64,000 nt of DNA, from NCBI RefSeq assembly GCF_000699445.3, contig NC_067201.1, forward strand, positions 20,749,001 to 20,813,000. The letters are read 5' to 3'. This document shows positions 24,401 to 37,524 of the stretch, in pieces. Both the position numbers and the translations under genes were made by a program. The first letter of the stretch is position 1. Each line of letters opens with the position of its first letter. A model generated the notes under the pieces. The model was given only the letters and a program-made list of their open reading frames with translations. It did no database searches and was not told the origin of the DNA. This stretch comes from Schistosoma haematobium (lineage: Eukaryota > Platyhelminthes > Trematoda > Strigeidida > Schistosomatidae).

Positions 24401-25024
24401 ATACGGGTCTCGGATAGACAGCAAACATCGATATTAAGACTTTCCAAAGACATAGCCAGCCCTATCTGTTGTCCGACCTGCATAAGTGTGCGAACGTTGA
24501 AGGCAGCCAGTTTGAATGGTGCACGTTGTTTCAGAAAAACTGCTTCAGTATTCGTATTTGGTGGTAGCATACAATTTTCGACCAGGCAGTGACTCGAGAA
24601 AGTTTAGATAGAACCGAGTTTTCGCCATAGGCGAGCTGCTGTATAAGTCGAAAAATAAGGATATACAGAGTGAGAATAAAAGAGTGAATAAATGACGTAA
24701 AAAAATAATAATCATGACAATAATAGTAATAATAATAATAATAGTGAATCGTTTGATTGTTAATCGAAGCGAGACAAGTATTTTCCATAGACATTGACAT
24801 TTAGTCATATTTTTGTGTGGACTGTGATACTATCCGGGTGCCCAGACCGAAGCATGTGGTTTTCTTAGGGTGGCCACACTCCGAGCCTTTGACTTAAAGG
24901 TCTGACCCACAAGGCAGTGGAGCATCGTGAGGAGATGCAGTTCCATGGTAGCCGAAGACCAACGATTGGTTCATACACCATTTGTTCCCGCAGGATACGG
25001 GAGCCCATGTGCACCATTGGTTTG
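21478..25024 (-). mobile_element. RTE-like non-LTR retrotransposon (LINE), decayed
   Basis: On the minus strand, in order: a 5' region (25024 to about 24810) shared with the short derivatives; an (AAT)n-interrupted leader; endonuclease and reverse transcriptase coding; a microsatellite (21601-21645); and a 3' tail (21535 to 21478) ending in TTTATGTGTTCAAATAAA. The layout and RT sequence resemble schistosome RTE-clade (SR2-like) elements. The 5' end is truncated relative to the derivatives, which start about 300 bp further upstream in the consensus. Confidence 0.85.
21707..24570 (-). pseudogene. Endonuclease-reverse transcriptase pseudogene of the LINE
   Basis: The frame from 24570 carries an APE-type endonuclease: LAAFNVRTL, CLSETRIQ, SAYAPAD, LAGDLNVQVG and, after an in-frame TGA at 23869-23871, QIDHIAISY and LDSDHALV. 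The same frame continues through a TAG at 23119-23121 and a TGA at 22957-22959 into RT motifs PIFKKG, NNYRGISLL, EEQAGFRSGRGC, VVFLDIRAAFDSLDR, a TAG at 22531-22533, then LRQGCPISPFLFNFAIDD. The segment that should hold the catalytic YADD box is missing: LLPGE runs straight into QIEVVEKFVYLGS. Frameshifts follow near 22135 and 21900 before the conserved tail WLGHVLRMS, SRLPGWGPRD and WLETLSDMAQNRNQW. It cannot make active RT. Confidence 0.88.
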
Positions 25025-25138
25025 GTGATTAAAAGTAGTTGTTGAAAATGTTACCAATCACATTGACACAATTAAAATAATTCGGTCTATTTAATTTAAG
25101 TTCTGCAGATATAAAGTAGCAATAATTTCATTGAAATA

Positions 25139-25525
25139 ATGAACTGATTAATGTTAGATCATCACTGAGAACCTGGAAGTACTGAAAGGCTATTTCGTCC
25201 TGATACGGGACTCGTCAACATCCACGACCCCACGCGCGGAACTTGAACACAGGGCCGTAGTTCTCGCGCGAACGCTTGTTCTCTAGTCCACTGAACCGGC
25301 ATACAGGAATGCTTATGTTTAACTTCAACCAGTCCGCGATACTGTGCGACTATCTTTCATTATTTTCGATGGATCACTACCTCACATTAAACACGGTTGA
25401 ACTCTACTGCCGAAGAGTCCCATACTAAAACGAAACTGCCTCCAGTGCTTCCAGGTTCTCAGTGGTGATCTTACACTGATTGGTTCATGATTTCAGTTAA
25501 ACTCAACAATCTTCACAACCCCCAT
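25139..25525. mobile_element. SINE-H2 copy, fold-back form
   Basis: Left half minus (AGATCATCACTGAGAACCTG, core TTGACGAG with stem II GTCC/GGAC but truncated stem I), tRNA-like GGAACTTGAACACAGG, then a plus-strand ribozyme remnant near 25405-25460 (CTGCCGAAGAGTCCC, AAACGAAAC) and an inverted end CACAACCCCCATACTGA. Confidence 0.7.
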
Positions 25526-25559
25526 ACTGAAAATAATAATGATAACAGTGATAATAATA

Positions 25560-25710
25560 GGTTAGACATGTACACCGTTGAATGACGTCACAGAGGTCTA
25601 GAGGTCAAGCGTTCGTATATAAGAACAAAGGTTCTGAGTTTGATTCTCAGTGATGGAGTTGTGAATGAGAACTGTTGAGGAATTCCATTGATATGATAGG
25701 ACCGAAAGAG
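25560..25710 (+). mobile_element. Degraded SINE-H2 fragment
   Basis: GTCTAGAGGTCAAGCGTTCG (A-box side), GAGTTTGATTCTC (decayed B box), then AACTGTTGAGGAATTCC. A further end fragment lies near 26010-26095. Confidence 0.5.
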
Positions 25711-27699
25711 CAAAATCAATTTAATGTGAAAAACGATCATTAGGTATCGCATATGTGTCCATGTAGTAAATTTTTTTGGATGAACTGATATTAAATACTA
25801 CTCAGTTCAATTTACAAAAATTTGATAGTTAATGTTACGATACAAAAATCATATATAAAGTAGCATATGGATACATCCATTTTGATTTATTTATGGGGTC
25901 GAATAAATCCACACCAGTAGTCTTTGTATCCCCTCTACTCATCGTCCGATCTAGAGTTTTTAGTACGAACCCCGAGCGAATTAAGCATATTCGCAGACAA
26001 AAATGATAGAGAACACTTATAACAGGCCGTCTAGTATTTCCACTGGTGGTCTACCCAAGATCAGTTTGTGATTTCTACAATCTCCAAAAAGTTCCCTTAT
26101 ACTAACGATAATAAAAAAATGTTGAGGACAAATACGTTTCTAAATTAGATCTCAATAAGATTTGATTGGATGAAACTGTTAGACCACTCATTTCTTTTTG
26201 TAATAATAATAATATATCGGTTGTCGACATTTTCAAACATTTTAAATCTCAGGGATTTCCCATCCAATATCACATATTTTGGTATCTAAGTAATTTTCAA
26301 CACTAATAAATGTGTGGAATTTTCACAATTTTATGCCTTTCGGTTACGATATCAATACAACATTTGTATTGAATCCACTCTGTGTAATTTGTTAATGATT
26401 CGCAAATTGTCCACAATCAGATTGTTCCCCTATTTCCTACTAGTTTAAAAGTACGGTCAGTGTTGTAAATTGTAAACATACACAAGTACACTACCATTGT
26501 ATGTGCAGTCAAACACATACACACACATACATTCAAACAAACAATGAATCATTAGTGTTGATTAACTAGTCTAGCTTTACTATAAGTGAACATAAATTAT
26601 TATCATCATACATACATACACTTATGAACATACCTGAGTGCACTACACAACAGGAAGAAACTATTAAACAAAACACCTAATTGTGGTAATTAGATTATTA
26701 TCATTACTGTTACTACGGTTATTACGAATAAAGCCTACTACCACCAACATTACCCACCACTCTGATCCAGCTTGAAAACAACTGGAGTATATCCATAACA
26801 CAATGTCCAGAATATATTTCGTTTTGGATAATAACTTGAATGAATGCATGATACTCTAGTCACACACCCACACACAGATACATACATAGAGGAATGAAGG
26901 AATCACTTTTGACTGTTTGATAGAATTGCACATTTTTATCAATAAAAATGACATTCATCATGTACATGAAAACATCTGGAACAGGTGGTCTATGTTTGGA
27001 AATGATAGTGAAAACAAAGAGCAGAAAAGAAATCTGAACCTAAATCGTGTTCTACATGAATTATTCACATGTGTATTTACTTTTTACACCGTGACTAACA
27101 AATGGGCAAGCATATATGGTAAGCTTATAGAGACTGTTCAATTCGATTATTATCCAACCTCTCATCAGGGTGTACCGATGACTTCGATGTTAGGGTATCA
27201 GAACCCAGAAATTTATGGTTTCATCGCATTCACGTACGACAACTTGAACCGATGCATATGTGTGCCTGGTCCTACGTTGTAGATGACTGATTGGTTGAAA
27301 TTCACTGGTCATGCGATTTCACTGGAATTTCGTGAATTCCGCTCGTAATGAAACACTGACGAGAAGAAAATTATTATTATTAGTGTACAAGATTTTTGAG
27401 GACTATCCAACTCCGAGTTTGTATCACGCATTACATTTAGCTAAACAGCTACTAGGAACACTGGAAAGATGTTTAGCTCTAGTATGACAATAATTAACAG
27501 TGGTGAGCAACTACAGCGCCAACAAGAATCTGAGTTAAGATGCTTCATGGTAAAAGAAAATCGAATTTATCACCCAAATTAAACTTGGGTTGTTTACATA
27601 CGATATTTAATGAATAACACAATCGTTTAACAACACAGATAGCTATGTATCCAAACAAAATGAAAATACCTTTTTATGCAGTGACCTACTCCACCTACC

Positions 27700-28170
27700 T
27701 ATCTAACTCATGAAATTGGATGACACACATTACAACGCTTAATAAACATTGTTATTATCCGTCTGACAAAGTCTAGCTACTACTTAGTGCGTGTATGTTT
27801 ATGACTGACTATGAGATCTCAACACGAAGTGAATTTCACAACAACGTAATCCATACTCAAGGAAGAGTTAGTTAGTTAGTTAGTAATATGCAACGTAGAA
27901 ACTGACACATACATGTGTCATCGGTTCAAGTCTCCACAGCTTATCAACGCAAAAAGATGAAATCATTAAAACAAATATCAGACTAGTGAAAGTAGTAACA
28001 GTACCAATGATGGTAGAAAGGATCAGGGATAGATAATATGATTCTAGAAGAAATAAAATGAATTTATTGAATAAAAATAATAATAAAATTATACGATAAT
28101 TTCAAAACTCAAGATCTAAGTAAAGATAAAAAGTGAATGCATCTGTGCTACTGTTACCAATTCTTAAGGC
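27700..28170. repeat. LINE 3' region fragment, related to 37.5-38.4 kb
   Basis: Shares in order ACACATACATGTGTCATCGG, a CTTATCAACGCAAAAAGAT(G) stretch, and the downstream A-rich part ending in GTGAATGCATCTGTGC with the arms at 37660-37930. Strongly diverged. Confidence 0.4.
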
Positions 28171-29298
28171 ATATCACCAAATTATAACCTCGAGAAGAAC
28201 ATGTAAACCGTTGTTGATATCACAAATAAAATGAGAAAAATTGGAAACAAATTTGCGAAATAATCATAATGATGAGAATGATATTTACTCCTCCCACATA
28301 AGATGGATGTTTCGCTGTACAATTCAAATAACGATACTAACTAATTATATCACTTTTCAGTTTAACAAATTCATGATGTATGTCATGCTATCTCATCAGT
28401 TAAATAGGGGAATAGGTCATTTAAGGAAATGTATTTGCATTTTTTTGGATACATTATGTGTTATGTTCAACAACTGTTCAATTCATTTACATCGGGGTTA
28501 CATTAATTAACTCTAATTTATGAAAAAAAAAGTTGAACATACACCTGAAACAGAAATTGTTCATAGAACTAGTCACTTATCAGTCAGTCAATGATGGTCA
28601 ATGTAAGATCTGGTAGTGACGCGTATTGACCTAAATTCTTCGGAACATATCAATAAACGATGACACAAACTAACCAGATCAATAAGAAAGAAGTCAAAAT
28701 GATAGTTGTACCGGAGGTTTATATATTGTGTCACAGGTACACTTCTTGGACAGGATAGGTTTTAAGCGGGGAATCATTCAGGAAACTCTTAAAGACAACT
28801 TCTAGGACTTTGATTCTATGTTTAATAGGACGGATAGAAGCCTATCTTTGTGTGAAATACACCAAACAAAATGACTTATGCATTACATAGTATAAACACA
28901 TGCATATATGCCACATCAGGACGGTAAAATGGTCTCCACCCCCATTAATGGTATTTGCTAAATTGCTTGCGAAGGCAGACGGAGGCCACTCTCCGTGAAA
29001 TAGCGTCGTTGTGCGCACTTCTCACAAGCATAGATGCCATTTAGTATGAAATCCCAGTTATACAATAACATTATATACATGAAATAGATTGGTCTGGGAC
29101 CTGTGTACTTCCAACATACATGTAAGCATAAATGAGGTCCCCGTAACAGTTTTTCCGTTTGGGCAAATATATACAATATAAATACCTAAAAAACACCACA
29201 TCGACCTATGGGTCTCAGTGCATGCATAGGTACGGATACTCCACCCTGAGTTTGTCAGCCACATGAGATAAATAAACTTGGTATGATCTTATTTTACA

Positions 29299-29440
29299 AT
29301 CGAGTGCTTGATCAGACCGCTCTCTCCATCGACCACCCAAGTTGGTTTATGAGGCACAACCTTCAAGAAATCTCACAGCACCACGGAGAGGTCTGGGTAG
29401 GATTTCGCTGTTGTAGATATTAATTCAAATGCTAAAACAG
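29299..29440. repeat. Dispersed repeat, related to 12375-12535
   Basis: GTTGGTTTATGAGGCACAAC, GAGGTCTGGGTAGGATTTC and TAATTCAAATGC align with the copy at 12375-12535. Confidence 0.5.
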
Positions 29441-29616
29441 TGGAAATAGGTGAATTGGAGTTCAAAAGTCAAGTGTTGTATTGTGTGACCACCAGAAATA
29501 ATTTATTTCATAACACAACAAACAGGGCACAGTCTGACTAGTAAAACGAATTTACTAACAAGTAAAGAAAAAGAACAATACTAAACAAATCAGAATCCAA
29601 TAGAAATTCAACTTAC

Positions 29617-29730
29617 CCTTTACAGATGCTGTACGTTTACAATTGTATAATAAAGCCAATTCACCAAAACAACGACCAGCTCCCATAATATACAGACGTT
29701 TACCACCTTTTGAAACTTCAAATTCACCCT
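29617..29730 (-). CDS. PKG: PKG exon: phosphate-binding cassette of CNB domain A
   Basis: A 114-bp exon with acceptor CTACAG ending at 29731 and donor GTAAGT at 29616. It encodes EGEFEVSKGGKRLYIMGAGR, then CFGELALLYNCKRTASVK (residues 152-190). FGELALLYNCKRTA is the phosphate-binding cassette of the first cyclic-nucleotide-binding domain, with Glu175 for the ribose 2'-OH, Arg184 for the phosphate and Thr185 for cGMP preference. Two bases complete a Glu codon from upstream and one base starts an Ala codon, consistent with both neighbours. Confidence 0.95.
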
Positions 29731-30360
29731 CTGTAGAAATTTAAAATTAAAAAAATAAGTTCGATAAGCGTGCAAGATGTCTGGTAATCTCAGTCACTGA
29801 TACAGATATCATGGAACGAGTAGTACGGAAGTATAACTTTTGAAGTTATTATACAAAGGATTATTATTTGTAATTTTCCTGTATAATTAATAAATACTTT
29901 GACAGTCGTATTTCTATGTTCTCCTATTTGTAATCTTTTATTTGATCTATAAATCATTGTCAGATATTTTCGTGTTCCAGATTTGTCATTGATAGTCATT
30001 ACCCTTATACACTGGTCTTGTATCACTTATGACGACCAAGTTATTTACACATAGTCATTTCTTGTTTTGTTGCGTTTTCAGGCATTTCAGTTACGTTATA
30101 GTATTTGCTTTTTATCGTACGCTTTTGGCTGGCCACTGGGAGCCTGAGGACCAATAAGAGCGAAATTCTTGCTTATTATTCATTGATCGATGTGTCAATG
30201 AGTACCTGGACGGTCACCGACCCAACTACCAATATGGGCGCACTAATCGATAAACGAACAAGAGAGCGGGGGGAGAAATCACACAATCGCTTTCATGTCA
30301 TTCCGGTCACACAGGGCCCTATACAACCACAAGCAACGTTTATTTTCTGACGCAACAGGT

Positions 30361-30700
30361 AAGTAATGTAGAACCTGGCATATATATAGATCAATTCAAG
30401 TTGCCACGATCCAATAGTACAGACGAATGAAATCTCCAAAACAAATCAAAGAGTAGTACAGATAACAACAGCATAACTGATAATAGAAAATATTAGGCAT
30501 CGACGATACTAATTAAGAAAATATAAATTAGTAGAATAAAAAGTCATTTATGAAAAATTTAGAAACGTAAAATCTGAGAGAAGATTGAGAGCAAATGCAT
30601 CTGTGCCATTAAGAAAGATTTCGAACAATATCACTGATAGTCTTTAACAATCGATTGCAATAATTACACAGACCCCAATCAAATAGCCCGCATCTACCCA
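30361..30700. repeat. LINE 3' region fragment
   Basis: Parallels 27700-28170 and the 37.5-38.4 kb arms: GAACCTGGCATATATATAGATC, an A-rich central part, GCAAATGCATCTGTGCC, then GATTGCAATAATTACACAGACCCC, and ends AAATAGCCCGCATCTACCC. Diverged. Confidence 0.4.
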
Positions 30701-31089
30701 CATCGTTCAGTTCAATAACCATGATCTTCATGGACTGATGCCATATCATTGTTTGCCAACCCATAACTTTTTTACAATGACTTATACAGTAAGAAATTTT
30801 TATGGTAACATAGTGATTGTTATATTCATTAAAACAGACTGGAGTTAGGAATGCTGCTATAACTCGAATTTGTAAAATACAGTTTTCATCACCACAACTT
30901 GTTTACTTATTGGATAATTAAATAGATAAAATGAATCCATTTAACTTTAGGATGTTTGCCCAAATTAATATGTCTACAATTTATCTAGATAATACGCAAA
31001 TGAGAGTGAATAACTTCATAAACAGGCCACATAATTTCTAATTGGATGAAAACACTTTTTGATGCACTTCAAGGTATTTTCACAGTTTA

Positions 31090-31310
31090 AACCTCAAATT
31101 CATTTTAATTAAACTATCACTGAAAACCAAGAAGCACTGGATAGCAATTTCGTCCTAGTGTAGAACTTATTAGCAGTGCATATGAACATCCACACAGGGG
31201 ATTGAACCCAGAGCCATAGATCTCGTGTACAAACGCTTAACCGCTATATTGATCTAAGCTAGTAACCAATACTGTACATATCTAATTCCAACACAGTTTA
31301 CACACAATAA
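31090..31310 (-). mobile_element. Degraded SINE-H2 copy
   Basis: AGAAGCACTGGATAGCAATT, TCGTCCTAGTGTAG, then GGATTGAACCCAGAGCC and AACGCTTAACCGC. The ribozyme core is lost. Confidence 0.6.
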
Positions 31311-33044
31311 TGAAACATGCAGAGGAAGGAAGAGAGGAAAGTGTAAATAGAGAATTACTACTTAATTTAACTGGGAATATTGTAAAATCCACGTAAAAGA
31401 AATCAATAAGTACTCAATTAATCCTACTACAAATAACAATAATAATAGAGAAGAAACTCAATATTATTTGTCGTTGAAACATTTCAAATCTAATAGGAAT
31501 AATAAATGAATATACTTTGAAGAATTAGAAAACAATAGAAATCCAAACGGAGAGGAAACAAAAACCCAAGAAACTAGAATTGGAGAAAAACAATAAAAGA
31601 AAATGGAGAAGTTCAAATGACAAAACAAAAAAAACAAACAAACATACAAACAAATGTATTGATCATTTTACTGTTTACAAATGAAATGTTTCTATAAGAT
31701 TAGATTGGGGACAATTTGGGAAGGAAGGAGGGAAGGAGGGAGGGGAGGTGGGGTAAACGAAGAAAGGTTTAAAGAACAACAGGAAACAAATAATTTTCTT
31801 TTCTTTTTTTTTTTTAAAAAAAAAATTAGAAATTGCATAGAATCATCCAATGCTGAAATTCAGCTGACTAAATTAATTGATTAATGAATACCTACTTACG
31901 CCTGTTACCCCATGTCGAGGAGCATAGGCCACCCACCAGCAATCTCCATCAATGAATGATAAGGTTAAATTTATATATAAGTGATTAAGAAGTTAATATG
32001 GTGGTTTGATCGCACTTCTCAGTCAATTACTTGGATAAACTAATTGTGAAAATTATGTCAATTAAAACTTTCTTGACCAATTATTTATTCTAAACATAAT
32101 ATAATGATGATAAAAATGCCTATAATTGACGGCAAAAATTTTTTTTTCGTTTTTTTTTAAAAATCAACATTCGAAAGTAGTACTATGATGTGGGCTACTT
32201 ATATCCATATAAGTAGTATATAACGGTGGTCAGGCATAGAATGCATTTCAATAGAAGATCGATAAGGAAAGAACGGAAACGGAATGCAATTGATATATAT
32301 GAAAATGCATGAAAAATGAAATCTGAGATGATGGACTGATATTTGCAAAACAAACAGTCAAGTTTGATACGATGGATTGATATTTGGCAAATTAACTATT
32401 TACTATATGGCTGTCAGATGTTATTGAGATGTTCTGTAATTTCGTGTTCGAATACATTCGATTGCCTCCACTCGTGTTCTTGTTCACTACATTACTACAA
32501 TGATGATTTTCTTTGTTTAAAGAAACAACACAAGTGATTACAATGGAAATTGTCTATCCAAAATAGACATTATGCAATCAAAAATCGATATCATAGAAAT
32601 AAAATTGATTGAAAATATTACCAAATGAAAATAAACAAAGTTAGATACCATTAGAAAACACATTTTATACATATCTATTGTTAGTAATTTCAACTTAAAT
32701 GGGTGTGAAAGAGAAGTTTTGTTGGAATATTCCACATTTCCCATTGATATTAATACTGAATAAGATAATTTCACTAGATTATTTTGAACTATAAGAGAAG
32801 TCTAGGGAGTATGTTTTCATCGAAACATAAAGTAATGAATATTGAACAAGCCAAATCCTAAAGATGTGCAACAATTCGACTAATTTTACGAGAATATCAT
32901 CGAAGTAGCCATTAACAGTGTGATTACATACATAAGACAAACAAACTATAAATTGCTGTAATAAAAAAACAATGACAATTAACAGTATAAGCTATGATCA
33001 CTGAATTCCGAACGTATCGAATTGGAGACAGTTACCCGAAGAAA

Positions 33045-33280
33045 ACAATAGATGACAGTATCGCAGATTGGTTGGACTTAGACCTGTATATCATTGGGTC
33101 CCGCCTCGCCAGTTTAGATTGAAGATTCTGAGCCCGATCTACTGGGGCGGGGTTATGAATGCTCACTTCTGAGTAGTTTGCTACTAGAACGATACGGGCA
33201 ACCGGTGCTTCCTGGTCTAACTTATACCAGTTCATGATATTAATAAAATTCAGTCACCTCCACAACGTTAACACTGATAA
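33045..33280 (+). mobile_element. Degraded SINE-H2 copy
   Basis: ATTGGTTGGACTTAGACCTG, then CTCACTTCTGAGTAGTTTGC and ACCGGTGCTTCCTGG, and TTCATGATATT end. The GAAA core reads GATAC. Confidence 0.55.
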
Positions 33281-33599
33281 TCTTGTTCTCACTAGTGACT
33301 AGCTTCGAAAGGGAATTTCAAGAGTTCTAGTCAGAAGCAATGATCAGTGGGATTAGAAAATGTAGGGATTAAGGATGGTATCTAACTAAGGTAATGGAAG
33401 ATGGTAACGTAATATCAGGGATATTGATAATGTCATAGAAATAGTCGTACGTATCAATAATCATGGGAAATTATGGTACATTTTTGTACGTTTCAAACAA
33501 TGAATACCTTCGCTAAATGTAGACAATACGATGGGAAGACGAAGTCTATCAGAACTATGTGACATATATAATAATACAACACATTTAGGATAAAAATTT

Positions 33600-33840
33600 G
33601 ACTAAATATCTGTTTCAATAGTTGAGATCATTAGTCAATTGAAGCTAGACCACCACGGAAAACTTGAAAGCACTGGATAGCTATTTCGTCCTTGTATGAG
33701 ACTCCTCCTTGGCAGTGCGCATCCACAATCCCGCTCCCCACCGTCCAGTGCTTTCAGGTTTTTCATGGTGGTCTAGCTCAATGGAATCATGATTTCAACT
33801 ATTAAAATTAATAAAATCTCCACAAAACCCCTTCTGAAAA
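33600..33840. mobile_element. SINE-H2 fold-back copy (insertion-type core)
   Basis: The left half contains AGCACTGGATAGCTATTTCG and ACTCCTCCTTGGCAGTG, a core variant with extra bases (CTGCCAAGGAGGAG), also seen at 41619 and 52430. The right half is only the inverted end (CCGTCCAGTGCTTTCAGG onward). Arms about 33615-33670 and 33750-33820. Confidence 0.7.
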
Positions 33841-34869
33841 TATCTATTTGTTAAAACATTTTACGCATAGAAAATAAAAGGTCAAACTAGACAAATTGGA
33901 AGATAAATGAAAACAAAGGTATTGTATTAGAGAAAACAATGTGAAGAACACTATAATAACTAATAGATCGATATGATCAAGGTAGGTTCAAGGTTAGAGC
34001 AAACTCTTTGTGAAAATATAAAAAGGTTTGGATCTTCGTATGGCTAAGACTTCGATAAACCTTACAGTTCACCCCTGGGCACAATACCTCAAAGATTGAT
34101 TTGATGTCAAATCTGATCTCTCTCAGCCAAATATTTAGCCGTTTGTCGTAGACATTTGGGAACGCTTTGAGCAACTCTTGAATACAAACCACGATTGCGT
34201 TCTCCTATAAATAGTCAACAATGCATATATGGAAGACTGATAAACACAGTGGGAAGTGATACAGTTATTTACATGTTGTTTGAGTTTTTGATGAAGCATA
34301 GACCACAACATTTCATTAAAGATGAGCTGGACTATGCACAAAAATCTTAGTGTCCGTTGATTTGCGTCGTCGTGAATCATCTCTGAATAATAAGGTGATA
34401 AAGACATATTTTTGGATGCCAAAAGTTTAGTAGGCCTCATTATATTGTGGTCTTTCTATCAGTCTATGAACATTAATGAACACATATTTCTCAGAAATGT
34501 TTCGCTTAAAAGCTAGCATCTACGTCAATAGTATCGTTAGTGCAAATACAATTCACCATATTGAGAAATCTATTTTATCAATCCTTGTTTGTACTAGACT
34601 GGACAGTAACAGTGAGAATTGAGATCCTGGGATATCCAATGTAAGCTTTTTATGAATAGAACCATCATATTTTCTACTAATTGGCTCAGAAAAGTCAACA
34701 ACGAAATACTCAAAATTCTAACACATCAGTTCATTTATCTGTTCCCAATATTTTCAACTACTGATGTATGATTGAACGATTTCTTTTGTGAAATTCATCC
34801 CACTAATCAATTTTTAGGATAATGAATCGATGGACTGTAAAACACAAAAAATTATAAAAGTGTAATGTT

Positions 34870-35045
34870 TTCGTTGAAACTATGATCAAGAGTAAAAACC
34901 TAGAAGTACTGGACGGTCGTCTCGTCCTAGTATAGGATTTCCAAGCACTTTGCATCCACGACCCTCTATAGAGATTCGAACCCAGGATCTTTAACCTCAT
35001 ATGCGAAAGCTGAACCTCTAGACTACTGAACTGAGAACAGAGAAA
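34870..35045 (-). mobile_element. Degraded SINE-H2 copy
   Basis: AAGTACTGGACGGTCGTCTC, GAGATTCGAACCCAGGATC, CTCTAGACTACTGAACTG. The ribozyme core is disrupted (GGATTTCCAAG). Confidence 0.6.
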
Positions 35046-35542
35046 ATCACTCTCAGTGTATTTCATCATCTTTTTTAAGAAAAGACATATAGGAATCGTT
35101 TAAATCAGTGTACTCTGTATCATCTAAATCAAAATTAGCATATTTAAGTCGAATACTAATTATGAAAAGAATTCGAAACACAATATAAATTGAAGTTTTT
35201 AGAAAGGCAACTTTGAATCTTGTATGTCAATTAGTTTAATTAAAACAACAACAACAATCACGACAGCAACAACCACAACAACTCTTTAATATTCTGATCA
35301 CTATACAAACACATGATCCAAAGATCAGTTCAATAAAATTCACATTAAGAAAAAACGAATTGAGAAAAACGTGACGTCTATTAAAATAGACTTGTGAATA
35401 CAAGTGATACAACTACTAGAAAACCAGAGTTTCCCCCTCTCTCTCTCATCCTCATTCTCTAATTGAACCCTTTCAATAATTTTTTTCTCTACAAAATAAA
35501 TTAATCTGAAAACTTAAAGGAATGATGTAACTGATAAACCAA

Positions 35543-35625
35543 TGTGTGTGTGTGAGTGAGTGAGTGAGTGAGTGAGTGAGTGAGTGAGTGAGTGAGTGAG
35601 TGAGTGAGTGAGTGAGTGAGTGAGT
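35543..35625. repeat. (GT)n-(GTGA)n microsatellite
   Basis: A short GT run followed by about 74 bp of pure GTGA/AGTG tetranucleotides. Confidence 0.95.
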
Positions 35626-36384
35626 ATATTTATCTATTATCTGTCTGTATTTTATCTTAAATTACTTTAATAATGTTGTACTATGACCAATATGCATTAT
35701 TCAACAGTTTCAAGTTAAACTGGAATAGTACTTTGATCATATTATATGAAAATTGAATTGTATAATATCATTTAGAGAATAATTCATTATTACAAATGAC
35801 GTAAATGGTTTAATCAAAATTAGTTAGTGCTTCTTTTTATTTACTTATTTGTTTCCAAAAGGACTGATTTAATTTAGTAGAATGAAAATTTAACTCTATC
35901 TGTAGCTGTTCTAAGATTATTGTCGATTTTAAGTCTGAGTAAAGGAGGAGAGTTGGGCATGGGATCAGCAACCTCATCCACCTTGCTATAAAAAAAACGC
36001 CAACTAGTAAGAGTGAAGAGTTAGTAAAAAAAAGAAGATGAACAGAATGAAGGAATATTTATTGTAGACAGTGAATCAATCAATAGATGGTAAGTAAAAT
36101 GTAATGCTCAGATGCTATCTAGTCCCTTCAGTATTATTGATGATTCAATTATCATGATTGTCTTGTACATAAATGGAAAATAATAATAATAATCATTTGA
36201 TTTGTAGTCAATTATTTGTTGCTTGTAATTTGTACACGTAAACATAGATGGATTAGACTACCTAATTGATGAAAACAACAATGAGTTGTTCGTAGTAATG
36301 AATGAATATATTTGCGTACCTGTACAAAACAATAATTCTGCACTAACTCTATAACAATCATAAATAGAGAGAGAAAAAAAAGAA

Positions 36385-36510
36385 CAAAATGAGATCTTGA
36401 GTTTGGTTCAATTCATTGTGGAAGGGTCGTGGATGAACACTATTGAAGAGTCCTATACTAGAATGAAACAGTTGTCTAGTTCTTCCTCGAAATTCTATAA
36501 TCTGAATAAT
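36385..36510 (+). mobile_element. Degraded SINE-H2 fragment
   Basis: GTCGTGGATGAACACTATTG, AGAGTCCTATACTAGAATGA and AACAGTTGTCTAG align with the ribozyme region; the core reads TTGAAGAG. Confidence 0.5.
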
Positions 36511-37524
36511 CCCTCTTCTAATATTGAAAATGAAACTACATAAACGAAACAATAATGAGCAATATAAGAATTAACCACGAACGATAAAATAAATGAATAT
36601 GATTCATTTGTGGTCAACACTGTTTGTACGTATGTTTATATGAAGAAAACTGGGATGATATTACCTACCCCCCCACACACACACCAAATTACCCAAATAC
36701 ATGTAGGTGAAGCTAGGTTCGAACCTTAGGGTCTAATGATCGACGACTAACTGTTAGATAATACATTACACCTTTGATATCCAAGACCTCGGGAGATAGA
36801 GAGAAAGAAAGAAGTAAACTTTGTTTGCATCTGCGTTGTCTTGAATAACTTCCTTATAAATCACTATATCTGTCAACAAAAAGGATGTTGAGAATCATAT
36901 ATTCAGAAAAAATGTACATTTTTCTAAACTATAACTTCATTGAATACACAAACTTATAAAACTTCTGTTGTTAAAAGACTCATTCAATTAGAAACATGAC
37001 ATCAGTCATTGAAGTAACTAACTTCTACTTTGAGCCATATTCGTAGATGTAGACTACTTCGTTGGAATCAGTGTGACTATCGAAACCAATGTAATAACTG
37101 TATGAACAAAGTTTACGGTTAACAATATCATAATTTTGTTTAGATATTAGTCACAGTTATGAACTAAATAAATAAACAGTTGAGTCCATGTCGGATTACT
37201 GCTCAATTATTTACAAACTCTGACTCAATTATTAGTAAAGTTGAAAGGTCATATCGAACAGTAGTGATGATAACTTTTAATCAATTGAGTAAAATCATAT
37301 GAATAGAGTACACAAATATGAGAATTATTGTATCATGATTATTTGTGACAATATAATTGTAACAATAATAATAATGACACTATTTGGATTAAGAAAAATA
37401 AATTTGTAATTACGAATGTTTCATAGGAAAAACGCTATATCGAGATGTATATGAAAGAAAGTTGTGGTCAAACGTTTACAATATATACTTTAGGGATGGA
37501 GATATAGTTTCAACATCTTAATTC

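Larger units (their letters stand above)
17062..29616 (-). other. PKG: PKG intron (12555 bp)
   Basis: The largest intron seen. It has a GTAAGT donor at 29616. It contains repeat copy B, an RTE-like LINE in the same orientation, SINE-H2 copies and LINE 3' fragments. Stretches 18250-19010, 20610-21470 and 25800-27690 show little beyond simple AT-rich sequence and short microsatellites; the 121-codon open frame at 26917-27282 overlaps repeat sequence and is not convincing. Confidence 0.85.

Noticed and set aside
26917..27282. 121-codon open frame with a possible start
   Set aside because: Its second half matches the dispersed LINE 3' region and no domain or splice context is visible.
35543..35625. 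Regular direct repeats resembling a CRISPR array
   Set aside because: Simple GTGA microsatellite in a eukaryotic intron, with no spacers.
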